A DNA stretch of 64,000 nucleotides from Phosphoribacter sp037045055 (lineage in GTDB: Bacteria > Actinomycetota > Actinomycetes > Actinomycetales > Dermatophilaceae): NCBI GenBank assembly GCA_037045055.1, contig JBAOHJ010000003.1, positions 62,001 to 126,000 of the forward strand, read 5' to 3'. Numbering within the stretch: position 1 is the stretch's first letter; each line of letters begins with the position of its first letter. The notes under the pieces are model-generated. The model made no database searches. It saw only the letters and a program-made list of their open reading frames with translations, and had not been told where the DNA came from. Of this stretch, positions 56,072 to 64,000 are shown piece by piece. The position numbers and the translations under genes are program-made.

Positions 56072-56881
56072 TCAGGATCCGGACCCGGCCGACGGGGTGG
56101 GTGGGCCGGTGGGGGTGTCCACGGCCGCGCCGTAGCGTCGCTCGCGCGCGGCATACGTCTGCACGGCGGCCCACAGGTCGCGTCGGTCGACGTCCGGCCA
56201 CGGGGCGCGCAGGAACGCCAGCTCGGCGTAGGCGGACTGCCAGAGCAGGAAGTTCGAGGTGCGCTGCTCCCCCGAGGTGCGCAGGAACAGGTCGACGTCG
56301 GGCATCGTCGGGTCGGCCAGGTGCCGGGCGATGGTGCGCTCGTCGATGGCGCCCGGGCGCAGCCGCCCGGCGGCGACCAGCTCGGCGATCCGCCGCACCG
56401 CGTCCGCGATCTCGGCGCGCCCGCCGTAGTTCACGCAGAAGTGCAGGGTCAGGCCGGTGTTGTCCTTGGTGAGCTCCTGGGCCGCCTCCAGCTCGTGGAT
56501 CACCGAGCGCCACAGCCGGGGGCGGCGCCCCACCCAGCGCATCCGCACCCCCCAGGCGTGCAGCTGATCGCGGCGGCGCCGGATGACCTGCCGGTTGAAC
56601 CCCATGAGGAAGCGGACCTCCTCGGGCGAGCGGCGCCAGTTCTCCGTGGAGAAGGCGTAGGCGGACAGGTGCGAGACCCCGATCTCGATGGCCCCGGCGA
56701 CGACGTCGAGCAGGGCCCCCTCGCCGGCCTCGTGGCCCTTGGTGCGCGGCAGGCCCCGGGCGTTGGCCCACCGGCCGTTGCCGTCCATGACGACGGCGAC
56801 GTGCCGGGGGACCAGCTCCGGCGGCACGGGCGGGGGCTGGGCGCCGCTGGGATGGGCGAACGGCCGCTGGTATGCCGTCAC
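56072..56881 (-). CDS. uppS: Isoprenyl (di-trans,poly-cis) transferase
   Basis: A 269-residue cis-prenyltransferase building the polyprenyl carrier for cell-wall synthesis. It has HVAVVMDGNGRWANARGLPR with the catalytic Asp, YAFSTENWRRSPEEV, CVNYGGRAEIADAVR and the C-terminal RTSGEQRTSNFLLWQSAYAE. The start GTG at 56881 overlaps the recO stop by four bases (GTGA). RecO-UppS pairing is a usual actinobacterial arrangement. Confidence 0.93.
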   Translation of the reverse strand: MTAYQRPFAHPSGAQPPPVPPELVPRHVAVVMDGNGRWANARGLPRTKGHEAGEGALLDVVAGAIEIGVSHLSAYAFSTENWRRSPEEVRFLMGFNRQVIRRRRDQLHAWGVRMRWVGRRPRLWRSVIHELEAAQELTKDNTGLTLHFCVNYGGRAEIADAVRRIAELVAAGRLRPGAIDERTIARHLADPTMPDVDLFLRTSGEQRTSNFLLWQSAYAELAFLRAPWPDVDRRDLWAAVQTYAARERRYGAAVDTPTGPPTPSAGSGS

Positions 56882-57654
56882 GCCGGCCGGCCCGGGTCGG
56901 GACCCACGCGCGGGCGGGCCGCGACCGGGGCGCGCTCGACGTGGCGCAACGAGCGCACTGCCCGCTCGAGGTGCCAGTGCAGGAACGCCGCGACCAGGCC
57001 GCTGCCCTCGCGCCGATGGGCCGGGTCGGCGGCGTCGGCGCAGGCCCAGTCGCCGGTGAGCAGGGCCGCGAGCAGCCTGATCGTGCCCGGGTCGGGGGCG
57101 GCGGAGCCGGACGGACGGCATACCGGGCAGACCACCCCCCCGGCGGCGACGTTGAACGCCGCGAACGGCCCGGGTGCGCCGCACTTGGCGCAGTCGTGGA
57201 AGCTGGGCGCCCACCCGGCCACCGAGAGGGCGCGCAGCAGGTAGGCGTCCAGGACCAGGCCGGGGTCGTGCTCGGCGATGGCGAGCGCGGCCAAGGCCCC
57301 GGCGACGAGCAGGTACTGCTGGGTGGCGGGCTCGCCCGGCTCGGTGAGCCGGTCGGCGGTCTCGACGACGGCGGTGGCGGCGGTGTAGGCCGGGTAGTCG
57401 CCGCTGATCGCGTCGCCGTGCGCGGCGAGCATCTCGGCCTGGGTCACCGTGTCGAGGTTGCGGCCCTCGTGGCACTGCAGGTCGACCACCATGAACGGCT
57501 CGAGGCGGGCACCGAACCGCGAGGAGGTGCGTCGCACCCCCTTGGCGACGGTGCGGACCTTGCCCCGGGTGCGCGTCAGCGCGGTGACGATCCGGTCGGC
57601 CTCGCCCAGCTTGTGGGTGCGCAGGACGACCGCCTCGTCACGGTAGAGCGGCAC
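56878..57654 (-). CDS. recO: DNA repair protein RecO
   Basis: A 258-residue recombination mediator that loads RecA on SSB-coated DNA. It has the OB-fold start PLYRDEAVVLRTHKLGEADR, GVRRTSSRFGARLEPF, and a four-cysteine zinc site (CAKCGAPG ... CPVCRPSG). GTG at 57654 is chosen as it gives the family's VPLYRDE start; a GTG at 57681 is possible. No clear SD precedes either. Confidence 0.9.
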   Translation of the reverse strand: MPLYRDEAVVLRTHKLGEADRIVTALTRTRGKVRTVAKGVRRTSSRFGARLEPFMVVDLQCHEGRNLDTVTQAEMLAAHGDAISGDYPAYTAATAVVETADRLTEPGEPATQQYLLVAGALAALAIAEHDPGLVLDAYLLRALSVAGWAPSFHDCAKCGAPGPFAAFNVAAGGVVCPVCRPSGSAAPDPGTIRLLAALLTGDWACADAADPAHRREGSGLVAAFLHWHLERAVRSLRHVERAPVAARPRVGPDPGRPA

Positions 57655-57726
57655 CTGGCCATTGTCGCGGGTCCGGGCCACGACGCGCGCACCGCAGCGC
57701 CGACGGATTTTCCGCCCGGCCAGTGC

Positions 57727-58855
57727 TCAGCGGGTGCCCCACGAGGCCGCCGCGAGCAGCTCGGGCCGGACGCAGGAGCGGCCCAGCCCGGCGCACAGCA
57801 GCGCCATCCCCGGGGCCGAGGCGGCGTTGAGCAGCCACCACTTCAGCTCCGCCGCCCCGACCCGGTAGCCGTAGCCGGTGGGCTCGGCGGCGTGCGCGTA
57901 CCCGGTCGCGTAGGCCGTGCGGTAGCGGCCGGGCCCAACCGCCACGGTGCGATCCATGTTGCCCAGGCCGTAGCGGACGAACCACGTCCGTCCGCTGGCC
58001 CGCAGGCGGTCGGGCAACCCCTCGACGAGCGAGAGGACCGACCCGTCGTCGTAGGAGTCCCGGACCGGCACGTCGCACAGCCGGGCAAGCGTAGGAGCCT
58101 CGACGGTGACCAGCGAGGCGCGCTCCAGCCAGGGGGCCAGCTCCGCGAGGCTGAACCGCTCGTCGATCCGGTGCGGCACCACGTCGAACCAGATCGGCAC
58201 ACCGGAGCGGTGGGCCAAGCTCATCGCGAGATCCACCGCGGCGGCCGACCGCGGCGCGAGCAGCGCATACCCGTCGACGACGAGGGCGTCCGCGCTGTCG
58301 ATCGCCCACCGGTGCCCGGCCACCAGGGCCGTGTCCAGGTCGTCGTAGGGCGCCGGCGCCTGGGCGATGAGCAGGCGCGTGCCGGCGGTGCCACCCGAGC
58401 CCGCCGCGTCCCGGATCACCAGGACGACGGCGTTGGGCACGTCGGGGACGACCTGCAGGCAGGCCACGACGCCCAGGCCCTCGAGGCGCCGGCGGATTCT
58501 GGTCGGTCCAGCCGTCGTCGCCGACCGCCGCGATGAGGGTGACCTCGGCGAAGTGCGCCACGCCGGCCACCGCGAACCCGACGGCGGTGCCCCCGATGCT
58601 CGTGTCGACCGGCATCGGCTCGTGGTGGTCGCGCACCACGTCGGCGAACTGCAGCCGGCGCAGCGTGGCGCGCACGTCGATCCGGGCGTCGCCCACCACG
58701 CAGACCTTAAACCGCCGGGCCGCGCTCTCAGGTGCCCCGATGAGCCCCACCGGGCTGGGCCGCCCGTGCCGGTCCGGCGTCCAGGTCACGAGGTCGGGGT
58801 CCGGCTCGAGGGCCGAGCGGGTCGCCGCGTGTGCCGCGAGGGCGTTGTGGGTCAT
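57727..58855 (-). CDS. PfkB-family carbohydrate kinase (one apparent frameshift)
   Basis: A ribokinase-like sugar kinase. The N-terminal half from ATG 58855 (SD GGAGGGTCGG) has KVCVVGDARIDVRATLRRLQ, VDTSIGGTAVGFAVAGV and LIAAVGDDGWTD. One extra base near 58499 breaks the frame, which resumes as RIRRRLEGLGVVACLQVVPD and VVLVIRDAAG, up to the C-terminal region TAYATGYAHAAEPTGYGYRV. Joined length is about 375 residues. The usual GAGD catalytic signature near the C-terminus is not clear (GYAHAAEPTG is at that place), so activity is uncertain. Substrate unknown. Confidence 0.72.
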
Positions 58856-59049
58856 CCGACCCTCCGAATCGAGCCGCCTCTGGCGCTGCCGCGCCGGCTC
58901 GTGCCCCCAGCCTAGGCCGTCGCGCCCGACCGTGGGGCGCTCGCGGGCGAGGAGTTGGCCCGCAACCGCTTGCCGATTCGCCCTGGTATGCCGAGGGGCC
59001 CATCCAGGTCCTCCGGCGGCGGCCCAGCGGGCTGCGATCACCCGTGGAT

Positions 59050-59065
59050 TCGAACATCTGTCCGA
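59050..59065 (+). promoter_or_regulatory. LexA (SOS) box upstream of alkB
   Basis: TCGAAC-ATCT-GTCCGA matches the actinobacterial SOS box TCGAAC-N4-GTTCGA with one mismatch. A -10-like TAGACT follows at 59066-59071, only six bases from the ATG at 59078, so the transcript is probably leaderless and LexA binding would cover the promoter. Confidence 0.7.
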
Positions 59066-59077
59066 TAGACTGCCGGC

Positions 59078-59707
59078 ATGAGCACACCACGACAGGGCTG
59101 CCTGCTCGATCTCGCGGCGGCGCCCGCCCTGGGCGAGCTGGGCGGGACCGTGCGGCGAGTGCACCTGACCCACCGGGCCTGGGTCGACGTGCGCCCCGGC
59201 TGGTTGGCCGGGGCGGACGTCGTGTTCGACGCGCTGCTGGAGCGGGTGCCCTGGCAGGAGCAGCGGCGGCGGATGTACGACGCGGTCCTGGACGTCCCCC
59301 GGCTCACCCGGTTCTACGCCGAGGGCGAGGCGCTGCCGCTGCGCATCCTGGACCAGGCCCGAGCCATGCTCGGCACGCACTACGCGGCGCTGGCGGAGCC
59401 GTTCGCCACGGCCGGCATGTGCCTCTACCGCGACGGGCGCGACAGCGTCGCCTGGCACGGCGACCGGATCGGCCGTGGCGCCACCCACGACACGATGGTG
59501 GCGATCCTGTCGGTCGGCGCCACCCGGACCCTGGCCCTGCGCCCCCGCGGCGGCGGCGCGACCGCGCTGCGCGTCGGGCTCGGTCACGGCGACCTGCTCG
59601 TCATGGGCGGGTCCTGCCAGCGCACCTGGGAGCACGCCGTGCCCAAGACCGCCAAGCCGGTGGGGCCGCGGATCTCGATCCAGTTCCACCCGCCCGGCGT
59701 GCGCTGA
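59078..59707 (+). CDS. alkB: AlkB-type 2-oxoglutarate/Fe(II) DNA dealkylase
   Basis: A 209-residue AlkB-family dioxygenase that removes alkyl groups from damaged bases. The iron ligands fit SVAWHGDRIG (HxD) and the distal His in RTWEHAVPKTA, with the 2-oxoglutarate arginine in GPRISIQFHP. The substrate loop MCLYRDGRDSVAWHGD is typical of actinobacterial members. An SOS box and a close -10 element precede the ATG, with no SD, so damage-inducible leaderless expression is likely. Confidence 0.88.
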   Translation: MSTPRQGCLLDLAAAPALGELGGTVRRVHLTHRAWVDVRPGWLAGADVVFDALLERVPWQEQRRRMYDAVLDVPRLTRFYAEGEALPLRILDQARAMLGTHYAALAEPFATAGMCLYRDGRDSVAWHGDRIGRGATHDTMVAILSVGATRTLALRPRGGGATALRVGLGHGDLLVMGGSCQRTWEHAVPKTAKPVGPRISIQFHPPGVR

Positions 59708-59759
59708 TCGCGACGACGCGGCGGGCAGGCCGCGCGCCCGACCGGCCGGCCCGCCGCGG

Positions 59760-61907
59760 TCAGTCGGCGTGCGTGTCGGTGGACCCGTCGGCCTGCCCTG
59801 GCGCGGCGGCAAGCCGCCGCTGGATGCCGGCGCGGATCGCCCGGGCCGCGTCGGCGTGCTCCGGCTCGCCCGCCGGTGCCGGCGTCGCGGCCAGCTTCTC
59901 CGTGGACAGCAGGGTCATCAGGAGGTTGAACGCGTTGGCCCCCCCGCCGTGACCACCCGGCATACCGTCGCCGTTGCCGCCGGATCCGCCGCCCATCTCC
60001 ACGTAGGTGCTCGGCACGATGGGAATCCTCGCCGTCTCGATGGCCGAGGCGAGCTTGGTCAGCACCTCCTGGGTCAGCTGCAACTGCGGGCCGCCGTAGG
60101 CGCGCACCTGCTGCTCGATGGCGATGGCCCGCCCGATGCCCACCCGGGCCTCGCGGTCGGCATCGGCTTGCGCGGTCAGCGTGATCCGGGTCGCCTCGCC
60201 GTCGGCCAGCAGCTTGACCTTGGCCGCCTCGCCCTCGGCGAGCAGGCGCACCCGCTGAGCCTCCGCACCGGCCAGGGTCTTGACCCGCTCGGCGTCCTGC
60301 TGGGCGCGCTGCAGCTCGGCGCGTCCGGAGTTCTCCTGGACCTTGATGTTGACCTCCGACTGGGTGAGCATGGTCTGTTGCTCGGCGATCGCCAGGGCCT
60401 GCTTGAGCTCGCGTTCCTTGTCCGCGGCGATCCGCTGCTTCTCGAAGGTCTCGAGCTTCTCGAAGGCCACCTGACGGTCGCGCAGCTGGGTGAGGATGAG
60501 CTCGATCCGGTCGTCGCCCGCGGGCGAGCGCGGGGTGCCGATGAGCACCTCCTCCAGCTCGATGTTGTAGTGGGCGAAGCGGACCTTCATGTCGATGCCG
60601 GCCCGCTCCTGGATCTCCGAACGCTCCTGGATCAGCTCGATGAGCGTCTTGGTCTGGCCGATGTTCTTGAAGTACGCCGAGACCATGGGGTCGAGGGTCT
60701 GGTTGACCAGCATCTTGATGTCCCCGAAGCGCTGGATGACCAGCGGGGCCTTCTTGTAGTCGATGTGGATCACCACCGACAGGGGCAGCCGGGGCTCGAA
60801 GGCGTCCTTGGTGATGAGCTCGATCTCGGTGAGGTTCTCGTCGAAGTTGTGCGCCCCGGTCTCTGCGGAGATCCACTTGAGGATGATGTTGGTCGTCGGG
60901 ACGAAGCTCACCGCACCGGCATACGTGTTGAAGGCGTACTTGCCGGGCATGAGCGGCGCGCTCCACACCCCGCGGTTGCCGGCGCCGACGAGCTCGCCGT
61001 GCCGGTAGTCCTCGCCGGACATGTCGTCGCCCTTGGGCCCGTGGTAGCTCACCACGACGCCGGCATACCCGACCGGCACCCGGATCTTGTCGACGAGCTC
61101 CACGGTGGCGAAGAGCCGGTTGACGAAGTAGGTGCCCTCGGTGAGCACCTGGTACTGCCGCCCCCGGAAGCCACCCGCGGCGAGGAAGGCCTCGGGGTCC
61201 TGGAAGTTGTTGTGGTAGTTGGGGTCCTCGGGCTGGTCACCCACGGCCGGCGCGATGATGTCGCCCATCGGCAGCGACGGCCCGTCGTTGACCGTGACCA
61301 CGGCGGTGCGGTCGTCGGCGCCCTCGATGACGATCGGGCCGAAGCCCGCGGCGGCGTGCAGGTGCTCGGCCATCGCGGCGATGGTGCCCTGCTCGGCGGC
61401 CGACCCCATGGGCAGGTAGTAGATCTTCGCGTCGGTGACGATGACGAACTGGGCGAGGTTGAAGGCGTAGGTGCCCTCCCGCAGGATCTGCCGCTGCGGG
61501 CCACGCTGCCCACCGCCGTGCAGGAAGGCCGCGACGTCCTGGAAGGCGTTGCACGCCACCACCGCGCCGAGGGTCTGCCCGGCCGTGAGCGGCACGCCGT
61601 CGCGGGCGAAGACGTAGCCGATCTTGCCCTGGGAGATCGTCACCAGGGGCATGACGTGGACCTTGTACATGAGCCGGGTGCGGAAGTGGATGCCGCCGCG
61701 CAGCACGGTGGGCTGGTAGCCGGCCTCGCCGTGCAGGGAGATGATGGCGTCCTTGAGCGAGCCCTTGGGGCTCCACCACTTCTCGACGACGCCGACCTTG
61801 TCGCTGGGGATCACCCGCAGCCCGATGACGTAGAGCACGAGCACGAAGGCCAGCAGCCCGACGGCCACGGCGACGACGAGCCCGGTGTATTCGTTCATGT
61901 GAGACAT
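59760..61907 (-). CDS. Flotillin-like SPFH/band 7 protein
   Basis: A 715-residue membrane scaffold protein. It has one N-terminal transmembrane helix (YTGLVVAVAVGLLAFVLVLY), then SPFH segments, two of them similar to each other (QILREGTYAFNLAQFVIV and QVLTEGTYFVNRLFATVEL), a long Glu/Ala/Arg coiled coil (ELKQALAIAEQQTMLTQSEV to ADADREARVG), and a Gly-rich tail. Such proteins organise membrane microdomains. It is a single gene; leuA lies 225 bp upstream with no ORF in between. Confidence 0.85.
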   Translation of the reverse strand: MSHMNEYTGLVVAVAVGLLAFVLVLYVIGLRVIPSDKVGVVEKWWSPKGSLKDAIISLHGEAGYQPTVLRGGIHFRTRLMYKVHVMPLVTISQGKIGYVFARDGVPLTAGQTLGAVVACNAFQDVAAFLHGGGQRGPQRQILREGTYAFNLAQFVIVTDAKIYYLPMGSAAEQGTIAAMAEHLHAAAGFGPIVIEGADDRTAVVTVNDGPSLPMGDIIAPAVGDQPEDPNYHNNFQDPEAFLAAGGFRGRQYQVLTEGTYFVNRLFATVELVDKIRVPVGYAGVVVSYHGPKGDDMSGEDYRHGELVGAGNRGVWSAPLMPGKYAFNTYAGAVSFVPTTNIILKWISAETGAHNFDENLTEIELITKDAFEPRLPLSVVIHIDYKKAPLVIQRFGDIKMLVNQTLDPMVSAYFKNIGQTKTLIELIQERSEIQERAGIDMKVRFAHYNIELEEVLIGTPRSPAGDDRIELILTQLRDRQVAFEKLETFEKQRIAADKERELKQALAIAEQQTMLTQSEVNIKVQENSGRAELQRAQQDAERVKTLAGAEAQRVRLLAEGEAAKVKLLADGEATRITLTAQADADREARVGIGRAIAIEQQVRAYGGPQLQLTQEVLTKLASAIETARIPIVPSTYVEMGGGSGGNGDGMPGGHGGGANAFNLLMTLLSTEKLAATPAPAGEPEHADAARAIRAGIQRRLAAAPGQADGSTDTHAD

Positions 61908-62132
61908 CCCCTCCCGGGGAGAAACGGCCCAGGCCGCGCCTCAAGCCGACGCGCGGCCGGACGCTGGCGGGGGCGCCGAGGGCGCAGCACGCCGCAGATC
62001 CACTCCCATTGACGCACGCCGGGCCGGCGCGGTTCCACGGGTTCTCGGGAGTCGGGCGAGGATTCCCGGGAGCCGGACGGCCGTGCCCGCCCGGGCGCAC
62101 CGCAGCGGCCGCCCGGGTCGTCCGGGTGGGCC

Positions 62133-63875
62133 TCAGCTCCCGTCGCGCACCGCGCGGTTGACCGCCGAGACCACCGCCTTGAGCGAGGCCGTCACGATCG
62201 AGGAGTCGATGCCGACCCCCCACAGGACACGTTCGCCGACGGCGCACTCGACGTAGGCCGCGGCGGTGGCGTCCCCGCCGGCGGACAGGGCGTGCTCGGC
62301 GTAGTCGAGGACCCGCACGTCGATGCCCTGGTCGGCCAGCACCTGGCAGAACGCCGCGATCGGCCCGTTGCCCGCGCCCTGGACAGCGGCGACGTCGGTG
62401 CCCGGCTTGCTGCGGTCCCGCAGCCCGATCCACAGGTGGGTGCCGCCGTCCTCCTCGGTGTCGATGCGCGCGGAGGCCAGCCGGAAGCGGCCCCAGGGGT
62501 TGTCCGGGGTCGGGAGGTACTCGTCCTCGAAGCGGGCCCACAGGGCCGCCGGCGCGACCTCGCCGCCGTCGGCGTCGACGTCGCGCTGCACCACGCCGGA
62601 GAACTCGATCTGCAGCCGACGCGGCAGGTCCATGCCCCGCTCGGTCTTCATGAGGTAAGCCACGCCGCCCTTGCCGGACTGGCTGTTGACCCGGACCACC
62701 GCCTCGTAGGAGCGGCCCAGGTCGTGCGGGTCGATGGGCAGGTAGGGCACCGCCCAGGGGATCTCGTCCAGGCGGACCCCGGCGGTGGCGGCGTCCCGCT
62801 CCATCCACTCGAAGCCCTTCTTGATCGCGTCCTGGTGGGAGCCGGAGAACGCCGTGAAGACCAGGTCGCCGCCGTAGGGGTGCCGGTCGTGGACGGGGAT
62901 CTGGTTGCAGTGCTCGACGGTGCGGCGGATGTCGTCGATGTCGGAGAAGTCGATCTGCGGGTCGATGCCCTGGCTGTAGAGGTTGAGCCCCATGGTGACC
63001 AGGTCGACGTTGCCGGTGCGCTCGCCGTTGCCGAACAGGCACCCCTCGATGCGATCGGCCCCGGCCAGCAGCCCGAGCTCGGCGGCCGCGACCCCGGTGC
63101 CCCGGTCGTTGTGCGGGTGCAGCGAGACCACCAGGCAGTCCCGCCGGTCCAGGTGGCGGATCATCCACTCGATGGAGTCGGCGTAGACGTTGGGAGTGGC
63201 CATCTCGACGGTCGCCGGCAGGTTGACGATCATCTTGTGGTCCGGCGTGGGGTCGATGACGTCGATGACCGCGTTGCACACGTCCATGGCGAAGTCCAGC
63301 TCCGTGCCGGTGTAGGACTCCGGGGAGTACTCGTAGTAGATGTCGGTGTCCGGGATGGTCTCCTCGAGCTTCTTCACCAGCCGGGCGCCCTGGACGGCGA
63401 TGTCGACGATCCCCTCGCGGTCCAGCCCGAACACCACCCGCCGTTGCAGGGCCGAGGTCGAGTTGTAGAAGTGCACGATGGCCTGCCGGGCGCCGCGGAT
63501 GGCGTCGAAGGTCCGCTCGATGAGGTGGTCCCGGCACTGGGTGAGCACCTGGATGGTCACGTCGTCGGGGATCCGACCACTGTCGATGAGCTCGCGGCAG
63601 AAGTTGTAGTCGGTGTCGCTGGCCGACGGGAAGCCGACCTCGATCTCCTTGTAGCCCATCCGCACGAGCAGGTCGAACATCCGCCGCTTGCGCTCGGAGT
63701 TCATCGGGTCGATGAGCGCCTGGTTGCCGTCGCGCAGGTCGACGGCGGCCCAGCGCGGGGCCCGGGTGAGCCGGGCGAGCGGCCAGGTGCGGTCGGGCAG
63801 CTCGACCTGCACCTGATCGTGGAAGGGCTGGTACTTGCCGAACGGCATACCGGAGGTGGTCTGGGGGTGATGCAT
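62133..63875 (-). CDS. leuA: 2-isopropylmalate synthase
   Basis: LeuA (580 residues, actinobacterial long form) condenses acetyl-CoA and 2-oxoisovalerate in leucine synthesis. TIM-barrel motifs: VDLRDGNQALIDPMN, GYKEIEVGFPSAS, SLHPHNDRGTGVAAAELGL (metal His pair), LFGNGERTGNVD. The C-terminal LeuA regulatory dimer domain (VQGAGNGPIAAFCQVL) should mediate leucine feedback. ATG at 63875 gives MHHPQTTSGMPFGKYQPF; the internal ATG ten residues later is an alternative. Confidence 0.94.
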   Translation of the reverse strand: MHHPQTTSGMPFGKYQPFHDQVQVELPDRTWPLARLTRAPRWAAVDLRDGNQALIDPMNSERKRRMFDLLVRMGYKEIEVGFPSASDTDYNFCRELIDSGRIPDDVTIQVLTQCRDHLIERTFDAIRGARQAIVHFYNSTSALQRRVVFGLDREGIVDIAVQGARLVKKLEETIPDTDIYYEYSPESYTGTELDFAMDVCNAVIDVIDPTPDHKMIVNLPATVEMATPNVYADSIEWMIRHLDRRDCLVVSLHPHNDRGTGVAAAELGLLAGADRIEGCLFGNGERTGNVDLVTMGLNLYSQGIDPQIDFSDIDDIRRTVEHCNQIPVHDRHPYGGDLVFTAFSGSHQDAIKKGFEWMERDAATAGVRLDEIPWAVPYLPIDPHDLGRSYEAVVRVNSQSGKGGVAYLMKTERGMDLPRRLQIEFSGVVQRDVDADGGEVAPAALWARFEDEYLPTPDNPWGRFRLASARIDTEEDGGTHLWIGLRDRSKPGTDVAAVQGAGNGPIAAFCQVLADQGIDVRVLDYAEHALSAGGDATAAAYVECAVGERVLWGVGIDSSIVTASLKAVVSAVNRAVRDGS

Positions 63876-63951
63876 GGCGGGGCGTCCTCGTCGGGGTCGG
63901 TGCGGGCGGCGGCCGGGCACGACGGGCTCCGCGACGAGGGGGGCCGTCGGA

Positions 63952-64000
63952 TCAGGCCTCGCCGCGGCGGGGAAGCAGGAGCACCAGCGCCACGTGCAGA
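63952..64000 (-). CDS. C-terminal end of a gene continuing beyond the window
   Basis: The minus strand has an open frame ending LHVALVLLLPRRGEA before TGA at 63952-63954. It reads like the hydrophobic end of a membrane protein upstream of leuA. Only 15 codons are visible, so identity cannot be judged. Confidence 0.3.
   Translation of the reverse strand, partial: LHVALVLLLPRRGEA

Overview
The window joins two unrelated pieces of DNA. Bases 1 to about 5945 are moderate-GC and look like Bacteroidota: DprA, an SH3-domain protein, a VanZ-like protein, a gamma-type carbonic anhydrase, DinD and a GT39-type glycosyltransferase. Almost every gene there is broken by one-base frameshifts. Around 5945-5962 the glycosyltransferase stops and the 3' end of an actinobacterial amino-acid ABC transporter ATPase begins in the opposite orientation. 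The remaining 58 kb is uniform, very GC-rich actinobacterial sequence, most like Intrasporangiaceae/Micrococcales by gene content and protein style (family level is inference). The join is best read as an assembly chimera.

Actinobacterial layout. 5950-8760: glutamate-type ABC transporter (gluA end, gluB, gluC, gluD). 8960-24090: one collinear run of etfB, etfA, a membrane Fe-S ETF:menaquinone oxidoreductase-like protein, an acyl-CoA dehydrogenase and a 3083-residue synthase (KS-AT-KS-5xACP-KR-DH) related to PUFA/heterocyst-glycolipid synthases, followed by a convergent Sfp-type phosphopantetheinyl transferase. In all five ACP units a threonine stands where the phosphopantetheine serine is expected. 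25127-26308: SCPx-type thiolase, then an IS1380-family element with a 5-bp target duplication. 27997-42599: a catabolic-looking locus controlled by an IclR regulator. It holds a CrtI-like FAD enzyme with a PpsA-like protein, and an eight-gene operon encoding PpsA-like and PpsB-like (phenylphosphate/PEP synthase family) proteins, a biotin carrier, biotin carboxylase, a carboxyltransferase, a NagD-type phosphatase, acetoacetyl-CoA synthetase and an MDR oxidoreductase. 42663-52313: tRNA-Asn, dnaG, dgt, ydeI-like, dusB, an MMPL transporter and glyS. 52374-56049: a DUF6703-like protein and a Zur-controlled znuA-znuC-znuB-zur operon. 56072-64000: uppS, recO, a sugar-kinase gene, alkB with an SOS box, a flotillin-like protein and leuA.

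Main proposal: the IclR locus may be an undescribed ketone (or enol) carboxylation route. The PpsAB-like pair would activate the substrate as an enol phosphate, the biotin enzymes would carboxylate it to a beta-keto acid, acetoacetyl-CoA synthetase would make the CoA ester and the SCPx thiolase would cleave it. Support comes from three matching 17-bp palindromes (25010, 31605, 41758) that tie the thiolase, FAD enzyme and carboxylase operons to one regulator, and from loss of the pyruvate-binding arginine motif in the carboxyltransferase.

A second hidden signal is an octamer, CGGCATAC/GTATGCCG. It occurs about 50 times in the actinobacterial part, roughly once per 1.1 kb, is absent from the left segment and the IS, and often forces rare codons. 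This density resembles DNA uptake or Chi-type signals.
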